A DNA stretch of 64,000 nt from Mucilaginibacter celer. GTDB taxonomy: Bacteria > Bacteroidota > Bacteroidia > Sphingobacteriales > Sphingobacteriaceae. Positions 15,951 to 24,657 of this stretch are shown here, piece by piece. How positions within the stretch are numbered: the first letter of the stretch is position 1; the number at the start of each line of letters is the position of its first letter. Where the stretch lies: positions 4,216,001 through 4,280,000 of the forward strand of contig NZ_CP032869.1 of assembly GCF_003576455.2 (NCBI RefSeq), given 5' to 3'. A program made the position numbers and the translations under genes. Under the pieces are notes generated by a model. The model had not been told where the DNA came from, made no database searches, and was given only the letters and a program-made list of their open reading frames with translations.

Positions 15951-18620
15951 ATGAAACACCTTTTATGTAAGCTTTCGCTTTGCATTATCCTTTTGTTTTG
16001 TTTTTCTACCCGTATCTATGCTCAACCCCCTACTGCTTTTGGGCTTAAGTGCGAATATTTGGTTAAGCCAATAGGTATCGATGCTATACACCCGCGCCTT
16101 ACCTGGTTAATGAATGATAAAGCACAGGGCGCAGCCCAAACCGCTTACCAGCTTTTTGTGGGGACTGATTCTACAGCGATAGTTAGTGGTAAAGGCAATA
16201 TGTTAGCTACAACCAAAATTGCTTCATCAAACAATCTGGCTATTTATAATGGCCAAACATTAAAACCTTTTACCAAATATTACTGGAAAGTTCAGCTTTG
16301 GGGCCAGGCTGGTAAAAAAATCGCGCCATCGGCCGTAAGCAGCTTTGAAACGGGCATGATGGGGATGCAAAACTGGAAAGGATCATGGATCAGCGATAAC
16401 AAGGGTATTGCGGTTAACCCTGCGCCTTATTTCCGCAATACTTTTAAAGTTGATAAAACTATCCGCTCGGCAAGGGCTTATATCGCTGTTGCCGGTTTAT
16501 ATGAGCTTTATTTAAACGGCAAAAAAATTGGCAACCACCGCCTCGACCCAATGTATACCCGGTTCGACAGGCGGACGCTTTATGTTTCGTATGATGTTAC
16601 TTCGCAGCTGCAAAACGGCAAAAACGCTGTGGGTGTGTTATTAGGTAACGGCTGGTACAACCACCAGAGTACCGCGGTTTGGTATTTTCACCAGGCCCCA
16701 TGGCGTGGCAGGCCAGCTTTTTGTATGGATCTGCGGATCACTTATACCGATGGCTCGGTTGAAACCGTAAAATCGGGCACTGACTGGAAAACCTCACTAA
16801 GCCCGGTTGTTTTCAACAGTATTTATACTGCCGAACATTACGATGGTCGACTGGAGCAAACGGGCTGGAACACCGCCAATTTTGATGACAGCAAATGGAA
16901 GCCTGTAATCAACCGCTCGGCCCCTTCCATGAACATCGTATCGCAGGCCATGCAGCCTATCCGTGCGGTTGATACCATCAGCACAAAAAGTGTCACTAAA
17001 CTTGACAGCGACGTTTGGGTGTTTGATATGGGACGAAATATCTCGGGTGTAAGCCAGATCACCGTTAAAGGCGATTCGGGCACGGTGATCCGCCTGAAAC
17101 ATGCCGAGCGATTAAATAAAAACGGCCATGTTGATCAGTCAAACATCGATCTGCACTATCGCCCTACCGATGACAAAGATCCGTTCCAAACCGATATTTT
17201 TATTTTGGGCGGCCATGGCGAAGAAACTTTTTCGCCTCGCTTTAATTACAAGGGCTTTCAATACATCGAGGTAAGCAGCAGCAAGCCGATCACCATTGGC
17301 AAAGAGAATATCAAGGCGTTTTTTATGCATAGCGATGTTGAACCCATCGGTACCGTAAAAGCATCTAACCCGGTTATTAACCAGATCTGGTCGGCTACTA
17401 ACAATAGCTATCTGAGCAACCTGTTCGGCTACCCTACCGATTGCCCTCAGCGCGAAAAGAACGGCTGGACAGGCGACGCCCATATTGCCAGCGAAACCGG
17501 TTTGTACAACTTCGACGGTATTACTGTTTATGAAAAATGGCTGGCCGATCACCGCGACGAGCAGCAACCTAACGGTGTACTTCCATCCATAATCCCAACC
17601 GGTGGCTGGGGCTACGAATGGGGTAACGGACCAGATTGGACCAGCACCATCGCCATTATCCCCTACAATATTTATTTATTTTATGGCGATAGCAAGCTGC
17701 TGGCCGATAGCTACAACGCTATCGAAAAATACGTAAATCATATTGATGAGCTTTATCCAACAGGCCTAACAACCTGGGGCCTGGGCGATTGGGTACCGGT
17801 AAAATCGGTATCGCCGGTTGAACTAACCTCATCAGTTTATTACTATGCCGATGCCAATATTTTGGCTAAGGCAGCTAAAATATTAGGCAGACCGGCTGAT
17901 TATGCAAAATACTCGGCGTTAGCTAATAAAATCAAAAAAGCCATCAATGCTAAATATTTAGATACAACAACCGGTATCTACGGCAAAGGCCTGCAAACCG
18001 AATTGAGTGTACCGCTTTATTGGGGCGTTACTCCCGATAATATGAAAGCCAAGGTAGCCGATAATCTTGCTAAACGCGTAGCTGCCGATAATTTCCATTT
18101 GGATGTGGGAATATTGGGTGCTAAAGCTATCTTAAGCGCATTGAGTGATAATGGGCATTCGGATGTTGCTTACCGGATAGCTTCGCAGGAAACCTACCCA
18201 TCGTGGGGCTGGTGGATGGTGAACGGTGCCACCACCTTGTACGAAAACTGGGCTATTGATGCCAAATCGGATATCTCCCTTAACCACATTATGTTTGGTG
18301 AGATTGGTGCCTGGTTTTACAAAGGTATAGCAGGTATCCATCCTGATCCGGAACATCCGGGTTTTAAAAACGTGCTGTTACAACCGCACTTTGCTCCGGG
18401 TTTAAATGAATTTACCGCAACTCACAAAGGGCCGTTTGGCAAAATCGTTTCTTCATGGCAACGCAATGGCGATATGGTAACCTATAAGGTAAAAGTGCCG
18501 GCAAACTCAACGGCAGCTATCAGTTTTCCTGCAGGTAAAGTTTCGCTTAATGGCAAACCTGTTAACAATCCTTCATTGTACAAAGTAAGTGCAGGCAGTT
18601 ATGTGTTCGAGGTGAAATAA
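15951..18620 (+). CDS. secreted alpha-L-rhamnosidase (GH78)
   Basis: 889 residues with a signal peptide of about 24 residues (ending RIYA). Domain order: an Ig-like fibronectin-type domain (GLKCEYLVKPIGIDAIHPRLTW to about residue 140), the N-terminal rhamnosidase beta-sandwich (about 145-330), a second beta domain, the (alpha/alpha)6 catalytic domain (about 455-800) and a C-terminal beta domain. The catalytic segment is YPTDCPQREKNGWTGDAH, containing the family's acidic general-acid region. It releases terminal alpha-L-rhamnose from pectin-type glycans or glycosides in the periplasm. Single gene with its own terminator at 18687; no SusC/D pair is present. Confidence 0.93.
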   Translation: MKHLLCKLSLCIILLFCFSTRIYAQPPTAFGLKCEYLVKPIGIDAIHPRLTWLMNDKAQGAAQTAYQLFVGTDSTAIVSGKGNMLATTKIASSNNLAIYNGQTLKPFTKYYWKVQLWGQAGKKIAPSAVSSFETGMMGMQNWKGSWISDNKGIAVNPAPYFRNTFKVDKTIRSARAYIAVAGLYELYLNGKKIGNHRLDPMYTRFDRRTLYVSYDVTSQLQNGKNAVGVLLGNGWYNHQSTAVWYFHQAPWRGRPAFCMDLRITYTDGSVETVKSGTDWKTSLSPVVFNSIYTAEHYDGRLEQTGWNTANFDDSKWKPVINRSAPSMNIVSQAMQPIRAVDTISTKSVTKLDSDVWVFDMGRNISGVSQITVKGDSGTVIRLKHAERLNKNGHVDQSNIDLHYRPTDDKDPFQTDIFILGGHGEETFSPRFNYKGFQYIEVSSSKPITIGKENIKAFFMHSDVEPIGTVKASNPVINQIWSATNNSYLSNLFGYPTDCPQREKNGWTGDAHIASETGLYNFDGITVYEKWLADHRDEQQPNGVLPSIIPTGGWGYEWGNGPDWTSTIAIIPYNIYLFYGDSKLLADSYNAIEKYVNHIDELYPTGLTTWGLGDWVPVKSVSPVELTSSVYYYADANILAKAAKILGRPADYAKYSALANKIKKAINAKYLDTTTGIYGKGLQTELSVPLYWGVTPDNMKAKVADNLAKRVAADNFHLDVGILGAKAILSALSDNGHSDVAYRIASQETYPSWGWWMVNGATTLYENWAIDAKSDISLNHIMFGEIGAWFYKGIAGIHPDPEHPGFKNVLLQPHFAPGLNEFTATHKGPFGKIVSSWQRNGDMVTYKVKVPANSTAAISFPAGKVSLNGKPVNNPSLYKVSAGSYVFEVK

Positions 18621-18686
18621 TATCCCCGCAATTGCCATAGCATTTTCATATTTGGCAATCTGCATACATCAAATGACCTTTTATTG

Positions 18687-18715
18687 ACAGGCCGGGGCAA
18701 CCCGGCCTGTTTTTG
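18687..18715 (+). terminator. intrinsic terminator after the rhamnosidase gene
   Basis: ACAGGCCGGG-GCAA-CCCGGCCTGT (18687-18710) forms a 10-bp GC-rich stem with a four-base loop, followed by TTTTG. Confidence 0.85.
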
Positions 18716-18720
18716 TTATA

Positions 18721-18728
18721 TAAATTTG
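18721..18728 (+). promoter_or_regulatory. -7 promoter element for the START-domain gene
   Basis: TAAATTTG is an exact TAnnTTTG match. It lies downstream of the open-frame Met at 18713 and 30 bp upstream of the ATG at 18758, which argues that 18758 is the real start. Confidence 0.6.
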
Positions 18729-18757
18729 CCTCACCCTTATTTACACATGTTACCACC

Positions 18758-19408
18758 ATGTACAGAATATTTACTATCGCAATTTTATTATTCGCAGCCA
18801 GGTTTGCCGCTGCCAATACTCCTGATGAACCCTGGGCTTTAAGCAGCAACAAGGATGGCATAAAAGTTTATACCCGCCACATTGCCGATTCAAAAATTAA
18901 AGCCATAAAGGTTGAATGCACCCTTAACGCTACGCCTGCCCAACTGGTGGCCGTACTAATGGATATTAAAACCTGCGGCGAATGGGTTTATCATACCAAA
19001 TCAGCCACTGTTATTAAAACTGTCTCTCCTTCGGATATTTATTATTACTCGGAAGTTAACATACCCTGGCCCGTGCATAACCGCGATTTTATAGCGCACC
19101 TTAAGGTTACCCAGGATGCTAAAACCAAGGTTGTTACCATTGATGCCCCTGTTGTATCAGACATGATGCCCGTAAAGGACGGCATTGTGCGGGTTGAACA
19201 TTCAACCGGGCGATGGGTAATTACACCTGTTGACAGCAGCCACGTAAGCATAGTTTATACCCTGCACCTTGATCCGGGAGGTTCGGTACCGGCCTGGCTC
19301 ATTAACATGTTTGCAGCGCAGGGGCCTACTGAAAGTTTTATTGGTTTAAAGAAGCAGTTATTGAAACCTGCTTATAAGGATGTGAAGTTATCTTATATAC
19401 AAGATTAA
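18758..19408 (+). CDS. exported START-domain (SRPBCC) lipid-binding-like protein
   Basis: 216 residues from the ATG at 18758, chosen because the preceding in-frame Met at 18713 lies upstream of the promoter -7 box and the sequence from MYRIFTIAILLFAARFAAA is a clean signal peptide. The mature protein is a single START-like helix-grip domain: WALSSNKDGIKVYTRHI, CGEWVYHTKSATVI, VNIPWPVHNRDFIAHLKV and the terminal amphipathic helix. START domains hold a lipid or sterol-sized hydrophobic ligand. Located in the periplasm; ligand unknown. It follows the rhamnosidase terminator and is an independent unit. Confidence 0.85.
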   Translation: MYRIFTIAILLFAARFAAANTPDEPWALSSNKDGIKVYTRHIADSKIKAIKVECTLNATPAQLVAVLMDIKTCGEWVYHTKSATVIKTVSPSDIYYYSEVNIPWPVHNRDFIAHLKVTQDAKTKVVTIDAPVVSDMMPVKDGIVRVEHSTGRWVITPVDSSHVSIVYTLHLDPGGSVPAWLINMFAAQGPTESFIGLKKQLLKPAYKDVKLSYIQD

Positions 19409-19501
19409 CTGCATCGTGCTTCGGAAACGGAACATAGCATCTAGTTACCCTCAATAATCTCTTTAAAAGAATTGAGAGACACGACATTAATTTTAGGAAA
19501 A

Positions 19502-19849
19502 TCAATTATTTAAAACATCGAAATGTTTATCATTTGTTGTGATATAATCTGCATTCCCCACTATAGCTAGGTCTACAAATTTATTATCATCCGGGTCTTT
19601 TGTTATCAAATTCCACTTAAAATAGGCTTCGATATAAATAACATTCTGCGCGACACTCAATAAATCTAACACAATCTCGGCAGTCTGGGTAGAATAATAT
19701 GAGGAAAGCAGTTCATTGTACTCCGTAAGTACTTCATTGCTTATGAGCCATTCAAAGTTGAGATTTCTAAATGCTTTGTATAGCCAATAATGAGGACTTT
19801 GTGAAGGGATAGAAGCAAGAAGACAATTTGTATCGATAACTACCCGCAT
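19502..19849 (-). CDS. PIN-domain toxin of a toxin-antitoxin pair
   Basis: 115 residues. The PIN ribonuclease fold is marked by MRVVIDTNCLLAS (first acidic residue), an internal Glu in NEVLTEYNELL, and the C-terminal acidic pair in ITKDPDDNKFVDLAIVGNADYITTNDKHF. This arrangement is the COG1569/PIN_3 type, and the protein should cleave RNA with Mg2+. The start codon overlaps the antitoxin stop in a TAATG junction, the classic arrangement of translationally coupled type II TA genes. Target RNA unknown. Confidence 0.88.
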   Translation of the reverse strand: MRVVIDTNCLLASIPSQSPHYWLYKAFRNLNFEWLISNEVLTEYNELLSSYYSTQTAEIVLDLLSVAQNVIYIEAYFKWNLITKDPDDNKFVDLAIVGNADYITTNDKHFDVLNN

Positions 19850-20070
19850 TAGCTATCTGCGTTAAGCATTTTATCAAAATCCTGTTGAGTATATCCCTTT
19901 TCTGCCACTACTTTATTTAATTCTTCTTCTAGTTTGTCGGCGTAATAATCTGTTAATACCTTTTTCAACTCCAATGTCTCTTTTTCAGACATTGGACGAT
20001 TGAACAATCGTAACAAACTAATCTGTATAGGATTAAGTTCTGTATGAGATTTCCATACGAGAGTTGCCAT
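19849..20070 (-). CDS. antitoxin partner of the PIN toxin
   Basis: 73 residues from MATLVWKSH (start at 20070); the frame is open seven codons further upstream to 20091. The first part (SHTELNPIQISLLRLFNRPMSEKETLELKKVL) followed by a long acidic helix (DYYADKLEEELNKVVAEKGYTQQDFDKML) is typical of the small helical antitoxins paired with COG1569 PIN proteins in Bacteroidota. It is expected to neutralise the toxin by binding and to repress the operon. Identified mainly by position and size. Confidence 0.75.
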   Translation of the reverse strand: MATLVWKSHTELNPIQISLLRLFNRPMSEKETLELKKVLTDYYADKLEEELNKVVAEKGYTQQDFDKMLNADS

Positions 20071-20317
20071 TTTACCAATCTTTATAAGCAAATTTACTTA
20101 ATTTATCAGATAACGTCAAAACCGTCCCCACGCTTCCCCTCCATTCCTGCAAATAAACGTCAACATTTTGCAAATAAAATTGAAAACTGTTAAGCTGCTT
20201 AGCTGTACTTTCGATGTTTAGTGTATAACCGTAAAACCGGGTACAGGATACCAAAGGATGGTTGTGCTGATTATAAACGCTATTATTGCTTTAACCAATA
20301 AAGTAAACGTGTAAACG

Positions 20318-21055
20318 ATGAGAGTTGCCTTGTTTGTTCCTTGTTATGTAGATCAGTTTTATCCGCAGGCGGCTATTGCCACCCTCGAGTTGTTGGAAAA
20401 ACTGGGCTGCGAGGTTCACTATCCTAAAAATCAAACCTGCTGCGGGCAACCTATGGCCAATTCGGGCTATGAGCATTTAACCGGCGGTTGTAACAGTTTA
20501 TTTGTAGATAATTTTTCGGAGTACGATTATATTGTTTGCCCCTCGGGCAGTTGTACCCTGCATATTAAAGAGCATTTGCATGCCGATGGTAAGGAAGAGC
20601 AGGCTGCCGGGATCCGCAAAAAGGTTTATGAGCTAACGGAGTTTCTGGTTGATATTTTAAGAGTGAAGCAGCTTGGCGCAAGTTTTCCATACAAAGTGGG
20701 TTTACATCAAAGCTGTCATGGCCTGCGCGGTTTACGCATTGCCCAGATGAGCGAGCTGGTTGCCGAACCTTTTAGCAAACCGGCCCAACTGTTGGATATG
20801 GTAAGCGGACTTGAATTGGTAAGCCTGGGTCGCCAGGACGATTGCTGTGGTTTCGGCGGTACGTTTTGCGTGGTTGAAGAAGCAGTATCGGCCAAAATGG
20901 GTAAAGACCGCGTGGCCGATCATACATCGCACGGGGCACAATACATCACCTCGGCCGATCTTTCATGCCTTATGCACCTCGAGGGTATCCTCCGCCGCCA
21001 AAACAGCGATGTTAAAGTTATTCACGTAGCCGAAATTTTAAATAACAGCCTGTAA
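20318..21055 (+). CDS. lutA: lactate utilization protein LutA (CCG-domain Fe-S subunit)
   Basis: 245 residues. Two cysteine-rich CCG domains: the first with VPCYVDQFYPQ and NQTCCGQPMANSGY, the second with LHQSCHGLRGLR and QDDCCGFGGTFCV. These hold an iron-sulfur cluster, as in heterodisulfide-reductase-like subunits. LutA works with LutB and LutC to oxidise L-lactate to pyruvate and pass electrons to the respiratory chain. The stop overlaps the lutB start (TAATG), so it is translationally coupled. No lactate permease or LutR is seen next to it. Confidence 0.92.
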   Translation: MRVALFVPCYVDQFYPQAAIATLELLEKLGCEVHYPKNQTCCGQPMANSGYEHLTGGCNSLFVDNFSEYDYIVCPSGSCTLHIKEHLHADGKEEQAAGIRKKVYELTEFLVDILRVKQLGASFPYKVGLHQSCHGLRGLRIAQMSELVAEPFSKPAQLLDMVSGLELVSLGRQDDCCGFGGTFCVVEEAVSAKMGKDRVADHTSHGAQYITSADLSCLMHLEGILRRQNSDVKVIHVAEILNNSL

Positions 21056-22440
21056 TGAGTACCGCTACCGATAAACATCACCCGCAATTAGCCGCCGACT
21101 TTAACCGCGACGAACCACGTGTAAACTGGCACGACGAAACCCTGTGGTGGGTACGCGCCAAACGCGATATTGCAGCAAACAACCTGCCCGAATGGGAACT
21201 GCTGCGCGAAACCGCATCGCAAATAAAATTCAATGTGCTCTCCAACCTGAGCACTTATTTAGAACAGTTTGAGGCCAACGCAACCAAAAACGGCATTATA
21301 GTGCATTGGGCTCAGGATGCCGCCGAACATAACCAGATCATCTATAACCTGCTCGAACAACGCGGCATCAGCAAAATGGTGAAAAGCAAATCGATGCTTA
21401 CCGAAGAGTGCCACCTGAACGAATACCTGAAAGAGCAGGGCATTGATGTAATTGACTCAGATTTGGGCGAACGCATTGTACAACTGGCCAACGAACCGCC
21501 AAGCCACATTGTACTGCCCTGCATCCACAAAAAGAAAGAAGAGATAGGTGATATATTCCACCAGCATTTAGGCTCGGCTAAAGGTGAATCGGATCCGAAG
21601 ATCTTGACCGAAACTGCCCGCCAGCATTTGCGCGAGGTATTTTTAACCCGCCGCGCGGCACTTACCGGTGTTAACTTTGCCGTAGCCGAAACCGGCGAGT
21701 TTGTAATTTGCACCAACGAGGGCAATGCCGATATGGGTGCGCACCTGGCCGAAATTCACATCGCATCGATGGGGATAGAGAAAATCATCCCGGAGCGGAA
21801 GCATTTGGGCGTATTTTTGCGTTTGCTTACACGTAGCGCCACCGGGCAGCCTATTACCACCTATTCCAGCCACTTCAGTAAACCGCAAAACGGCGGCGAA
21901 ATTCATATTGTTATTGTTGATAACGGGCGCAGCGTACAGTTGGGACGTGAAGAGTTTCGTAATTCGCTGAAATGTATCCGTTGCGGGGCCTGTATGAATA
22001 CCTGCCCGGTTTACCGCAAAAGCGGCGGGCACAGCTACCATACCGCTGTAGCCGGACCTATAGGTTCCATCCTGGCTCCTAACCTCGATATGAAAAAATA
22101 TGCTGATCTGCCTTTTGCATCAACGCTTTGCGGATCGTGCAGTAATGTTTGCCCGGTTAAGATTGATATTCATGATCAGTTGTATAAATGGCGGCAGGTT
22201 ATTGTTAAGGCAGGTTATACACCAACAGCCAAAAGCATGGCTATGAAGGCAATGGCTATTACACTGGCCTCACCAACCTTATACCGTATGGGCGGCAAAA
22301 CCGGCAGACTGGTATTTAAATACGCCCCCTTTGCTGTTAGTAATAAATTTAATCCGTGGTACAACCAGCGCGAGATGCCCCGGGCGCCGAAAGAGAGCTT
22401 TGGCGAATGGTATGCCAAAAGGAAAGGAGCAAAAAACTAA
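21055..22440 (+). CDS. lutB: lactate utilization protein LutB (4Fe-4S subunit)
   Basis: 461 residues. The N-terminal LUD domain (to about residue 290) includes HWAQDAAEHNQIIYNLLEQRGI and FAVAETGEFVICTNEGN. It is followed by a two-cluster ferredoxin domain: CIRCGACMNTCPVYRKSGGHSY and CGSCSNVCPVKIDI. The C-terminal portion carries the DUF3390-like tail ending KESFGEWYAKRKG. It moves electrons from lactate oxidation and is cytosolic or peripheral to the membrane. It overlaps lutA upstream and lutC downstream by single bases. Confidence 0.93.
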   Translation: MSTATDKHHPQLAADFNRDEPRVNWHDETLWWVRAKRDIAANNLPEWELLRETASQIKFNVLSNLSTYLEQFEANATKNGIIVHWAQDAAEHNQIIYNLLEQRGISKMVKSKSMLTEECHLNEYLKEQGIDVIDSDLGERIVQLANEPPSHIVLPCIHKKKEEIGDIFHQHLGSAKGESDPKILTETARQHLREVFLTRRAALTGVNFAVAETGEFVICTNEGNADMGAHLAEIHIASMGIEKIIPERKHLGVFLRLLTRSATGQPITTYSSHFSKPQNGGEIHIVIVDNGRSVQLGREEFRNSLKCIRCGACMNTCPVYRKSGGHSYHTAVAGPIGSILAPNLDMKKYADLPFASTLCGSCSNVCPVKIDIHDQLYKWRQVIVKAGYTPTAKSMAMKAMAITLASPTLYRMGGKTGRLVFKYAPFAVSNKFNPWYNQREMPRAPKESFGEWYAKRKGAKN

Positions 22441-23033
22441 TGAGCAGGGATAAAATATTAGCCGCTGTAAAATTTAATCAGCCTGCTGCCATGCCACTTC
22501 CGGATATGGATGTGCTGAATAATTTAACCGATGTAAGAACCGATCTGGTAATCAAATATAAAACGGTTGCCACAGCGGGCGGCACTTTTGTGCATGAAGT
22601 AAGTGGTTTTGATGAAATAAAGACAATCCTTAAAAACGATTTTAAACCCGGAGTAAAGATCATCTCGGCCCTTGATGAGTTGAGCGATTACATTTACACA
22701 GATACCGTAAAGTTTGAAGACGGCCATAACTTTGCCGATGTGGAGCTCACCATACTCCGCACCAAACTTGGAGTTGCCGAAAACGGCGCGCTCTGGCTTA
22801 CCGAAAAGCAAATGGGCAGTCGGGTTTTGCCTTTTATTGCCCAGCACCTGGCGGTAGTGATTGGTAAAGATAATTTTGTGCCCACCATGGCGCAGGCCTA
22901 CCAGGCAATTGGCGATGCCGATTATGGTTATGGATCGTTCATCTCCGGGCCGTCAAAAACGGCGGATATTGAGCAATCGCTGGTTATTGGCGCGCATGGA
23001 CCGAGAAGTTTGTCGGTGTTTATATTATCTTAA
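22440..23033 (+). CDS. lutC: lactate utilization protein LutC (LUD domain)
   Basis: 197 residues from the ATG at 22440 that overlaps the lutB stop as TAATG; an in-frame Met at 22356 would place 28 residues inside lutB and is not needed. MSRDKILAAVKFNQP and the LUD-domain segments ENGALWLTEKQMGSRVLPFIAQHLAVVI and GYGSFISGPSKTADIEQSLVIGAHGPRSLSVFIL fit LutC/YkgG. It is the third protein of the LutABC lactate oxidation complex. The operon ends here, followed by a repeat-rich gap. Confidence 0.92.
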   Translation: MSRDKILAAVKFNQPAAMPLPDMDVLNNLTDVRTDLVIKYKTVATAGGTFVHEVSGFDEIKTILKNDFKPGVKIISALDELSDYIYTDTVKFEDGHNFADVELTILRTKLGVAENGALWLTEKQMGSRVLPFIAQHLAVVIGKDNFVPTMAQAYQAIGDADYGYGSFISGPSKTADIEQSLVIGAHGPRSLSVFILS

Positions 23034-23191
23034 GCATTAAGTATAAAGCTGCAAATGCTGTATGTTAGCTCTAAATCCTATTCCCTAAACGAGAGTAACG
23101 AAAGCCTTTTGCTATTCACGCTGGCGCGAGGCCAACAACAAGTATCTCGCTATTAACTAACACGGTCGCCCTCTTGGCCGGGCCGGGGCCA

Positions 23192-23219
23192 GGTACTTTT
23201 GTCTTGACACAAAAGTACC
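23192..23219. repeat. short perfect hairpin
   Basis: GGTACTTTTGT-CTTGAC-ACAAAAGTACC, an 11-bp stem, followed by CAAAAAGTCAAGTC. It is not placed like a terminator for lutC (160 bp downstream) and is more likely part of a dispersed repeat. Confidence 0.6.
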
Positions 23220-23493
23220 CAAAAAGTCAAGTCACCAGGAAGGCTTCTTTGCCGCACTGGCATACCCGCTATCCCTACGCTTGCCTTTACCCTGCAAACC
23301 GGGCAGAACCACGGGCTGCTAAATTTTGCCCCATTGCATTCGCTCCATCCCCACCCTTCTGCAAAAAGTAGCTATGCCCCTTCCCAACGCTCAAGGCCAC
23401 CATTGTTCTGCCCGCTTTCACCCGAAGTTTTCCTGCTGACGGCTGGCGAAAAGATTCAGGACTATAAGAAACAAGATGCAAGAAATTAGATAC

Positions 23494-23766
23494 AAAAACC
23501 TTTGCGCCTTAGCCTCTTTGCGCACTTAAAAATCTCTAACTATGCAATCTTAAAAATCTTTGCGGCTTAACGCCTTTGCGTGCTTAAAAATCTCAAACTA
23601 TTCACTCCCCAAAAACCTTTGCGCCTTAGCCTCTTTGCGCGCTTAAAAATCTCAAACTATTCAATCTTAAAAATCTTTGCGGCTTTGCGCCTTTGCGTGC
23701 TTAAAAATCTCAAACTATGCAATCTTAAAAACCTTTGCGCCCAGCGCCTTTGCGTGCCCAACCCCT
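23494..23766. repeat. 58-bp direct tandem repeat, about 4.7 units
   Basis: Units begin at 23494, 23552, 23611, 23669 and 23727 with AAAAA(C/T)CTTTGCG and continue with CTTTGCG(C/T)(A/G)CTTAAAAATCTC-AAACTAT-CA. Period is 58-59 bp; units alternate between a GCCTTAGCC and a GGCTTAACG/GGCTTTGCG version, suggesting a 117-bp higher-order duplication. The last unit is incomplete. Confidence 0.9.
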
Positions 23767-23836
23767 AAAAACCATCAATCCAACTCAACCTGAAAATCAA
23801 CATTTTACAACAATGACAAAGCGATGATAAAAAATA

Positions 23837-23857
23837 ATACCGATCGGTATATTTTTG
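23837..23857 (+). promoter_or_regulatory. TetR-type operator 1 overlapping a -7 box (SDR operon)
   Basis: Perfect palindrome ATACCGATCGGTAT at 23837-23850; TATTTTTG (TAnnTTTG) starts on its last base (23850-23857). Near-identical operators precede the transporter and tetR genes. A protein bound here would block RNA polymerase. Confidence 0.8.
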
Positions 23858-23884
23858 TATTGTCAAAATTAAACGACGCACAAA

Positions 23885-24625
23885 ATGAAAACCTCACAAA
23901 ACACCATATTAATTACCGGCGGCAGTGCCGGTATTGGTTTCGAAATTGCCAAACAGTTATCAGCAAAAAACAACCACGTCATTATTATCGGCCGTAACCA
24001 GGAACGTTTGGATAAAGCAGCCGCCCAACTACAAAATGTAACAGCTATTAAAGCAGACGTATCAAACGTGGCAGAAATCGACGCTTTGGTTAGCAGGCTT
24101 CAAAATGATTTCCCGCAACTAAATGTAGTGATCAACAACGCCGGCGCGGTACAATTAAACAATTTAATAAGCGGCGATATTTTTGAAAAAGCCCAGGCCG
24201 AAATGTTCACCAACTATCTTTCGATAGTAAGGCTTAATGAAAAACTGCTACCATCGCTTCAGCAACAGCCTGAAGCCGCAATTGTAAACGTATCATCAAT
24301 CGTAGCCTTTGCGCCAAGTATCAGCTTAGCTACTTATGCAGCTACCAAAGCCGCTTTGCATACCTACACCCGCGCCTTACGTTTGGCCTTACGCAATACC
24401 ACCGTTAAAGTATTTGAACTGATGCCGCCGCTGGTTAACACCGAATTTTCGGCCGAGATTGGTGGTGCCGAAAGAGGGATTCCGGCCTCACAGGTTGCCG
24501 ATGAGTTTATCGCATCCTTGGAAAGTGATAACTACGAGATCAGGGTAGCCGGTACCGAGCAGTTTTACCGCTTATACCTCTCAGATCCTGAAGCTGCTTT
24601 AAAAGCCATCAACTCAATCGAATAA
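23885..24625 (+). CDS. short-chain dehydrogenase (SDR), first of a tandem pair
   Basis: 246 residues, a single SDR domain. TGGSAGIG is at residues 11-18, INNAGAV near residue 85, Ser in VNVSSIVAF, and the catalytic Tyr/Lys in TYAATKAAL. RNQERL after strand 2 suggests NADP(H). It follows an operator-bearing promoter and is the first gene of a probable SDR-SDR unit next to an efflux transporter and tetR. The sequence is close to a DltE-like/YbbO-like group of atypical SDRs. Substrate unknown; a xenobiotic carbonyl or alcohol would fit the context, which is inference. Confidence 0.9.
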   Translation: MKTSQNTILITGGSAGIGFEIAKQLSAKNNHVIIIGRNQERLDKAAAQLQNVTAIKADVSNVAEIDALVSRLQNDFPQLNVVINNAGAVQLNNLISGDIFEKAQAEMFTNYLSIVRLNEKLLPSLQQQPEAAIVNVSSIVAFAPSISLATYAATKAALHTYTRALRLALRNTTVKVFELMPPLVNTEFSAEIGGAERGIPASQVADEFIASLESDNYEIRVAGTEQFYRLYLSDPEAALKAINSIE

Positions 24626-24657
24626 ACATCCAAAAACCTCATAAAACAAAACAAACA

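Larger units (their letters stand above)
23034..23836. other. gene-free, repeat-rich 0.8-kb stretch
   Basis: No ORF with family-like sequence was found between lutC and the first SDR. It contains the hairpin at 23192-23219 and the 58-bp tandem repeat at 23494-23766. Several 60-65 codon frames exist but are products of the repeats. Confidence 0.7.

Noticed and set aside
20072..20254. 60-codon minus-strand frame upstream of the antitoxin gene
   Set aside because: No family-like sequence and no start context; it overlaps the likely antitoxin promoter region.
22356..22439. Upstream Met of lutC
   Set aside because: It would overlap lutB by 85 bp; the TAATG junction at 22438-22442 is the standard coupled start.
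23494..23766. CRISPR array
   Set aside because: The repeats are contiguous 58-bp tandem units without unique spacers, and no cas genes are present.
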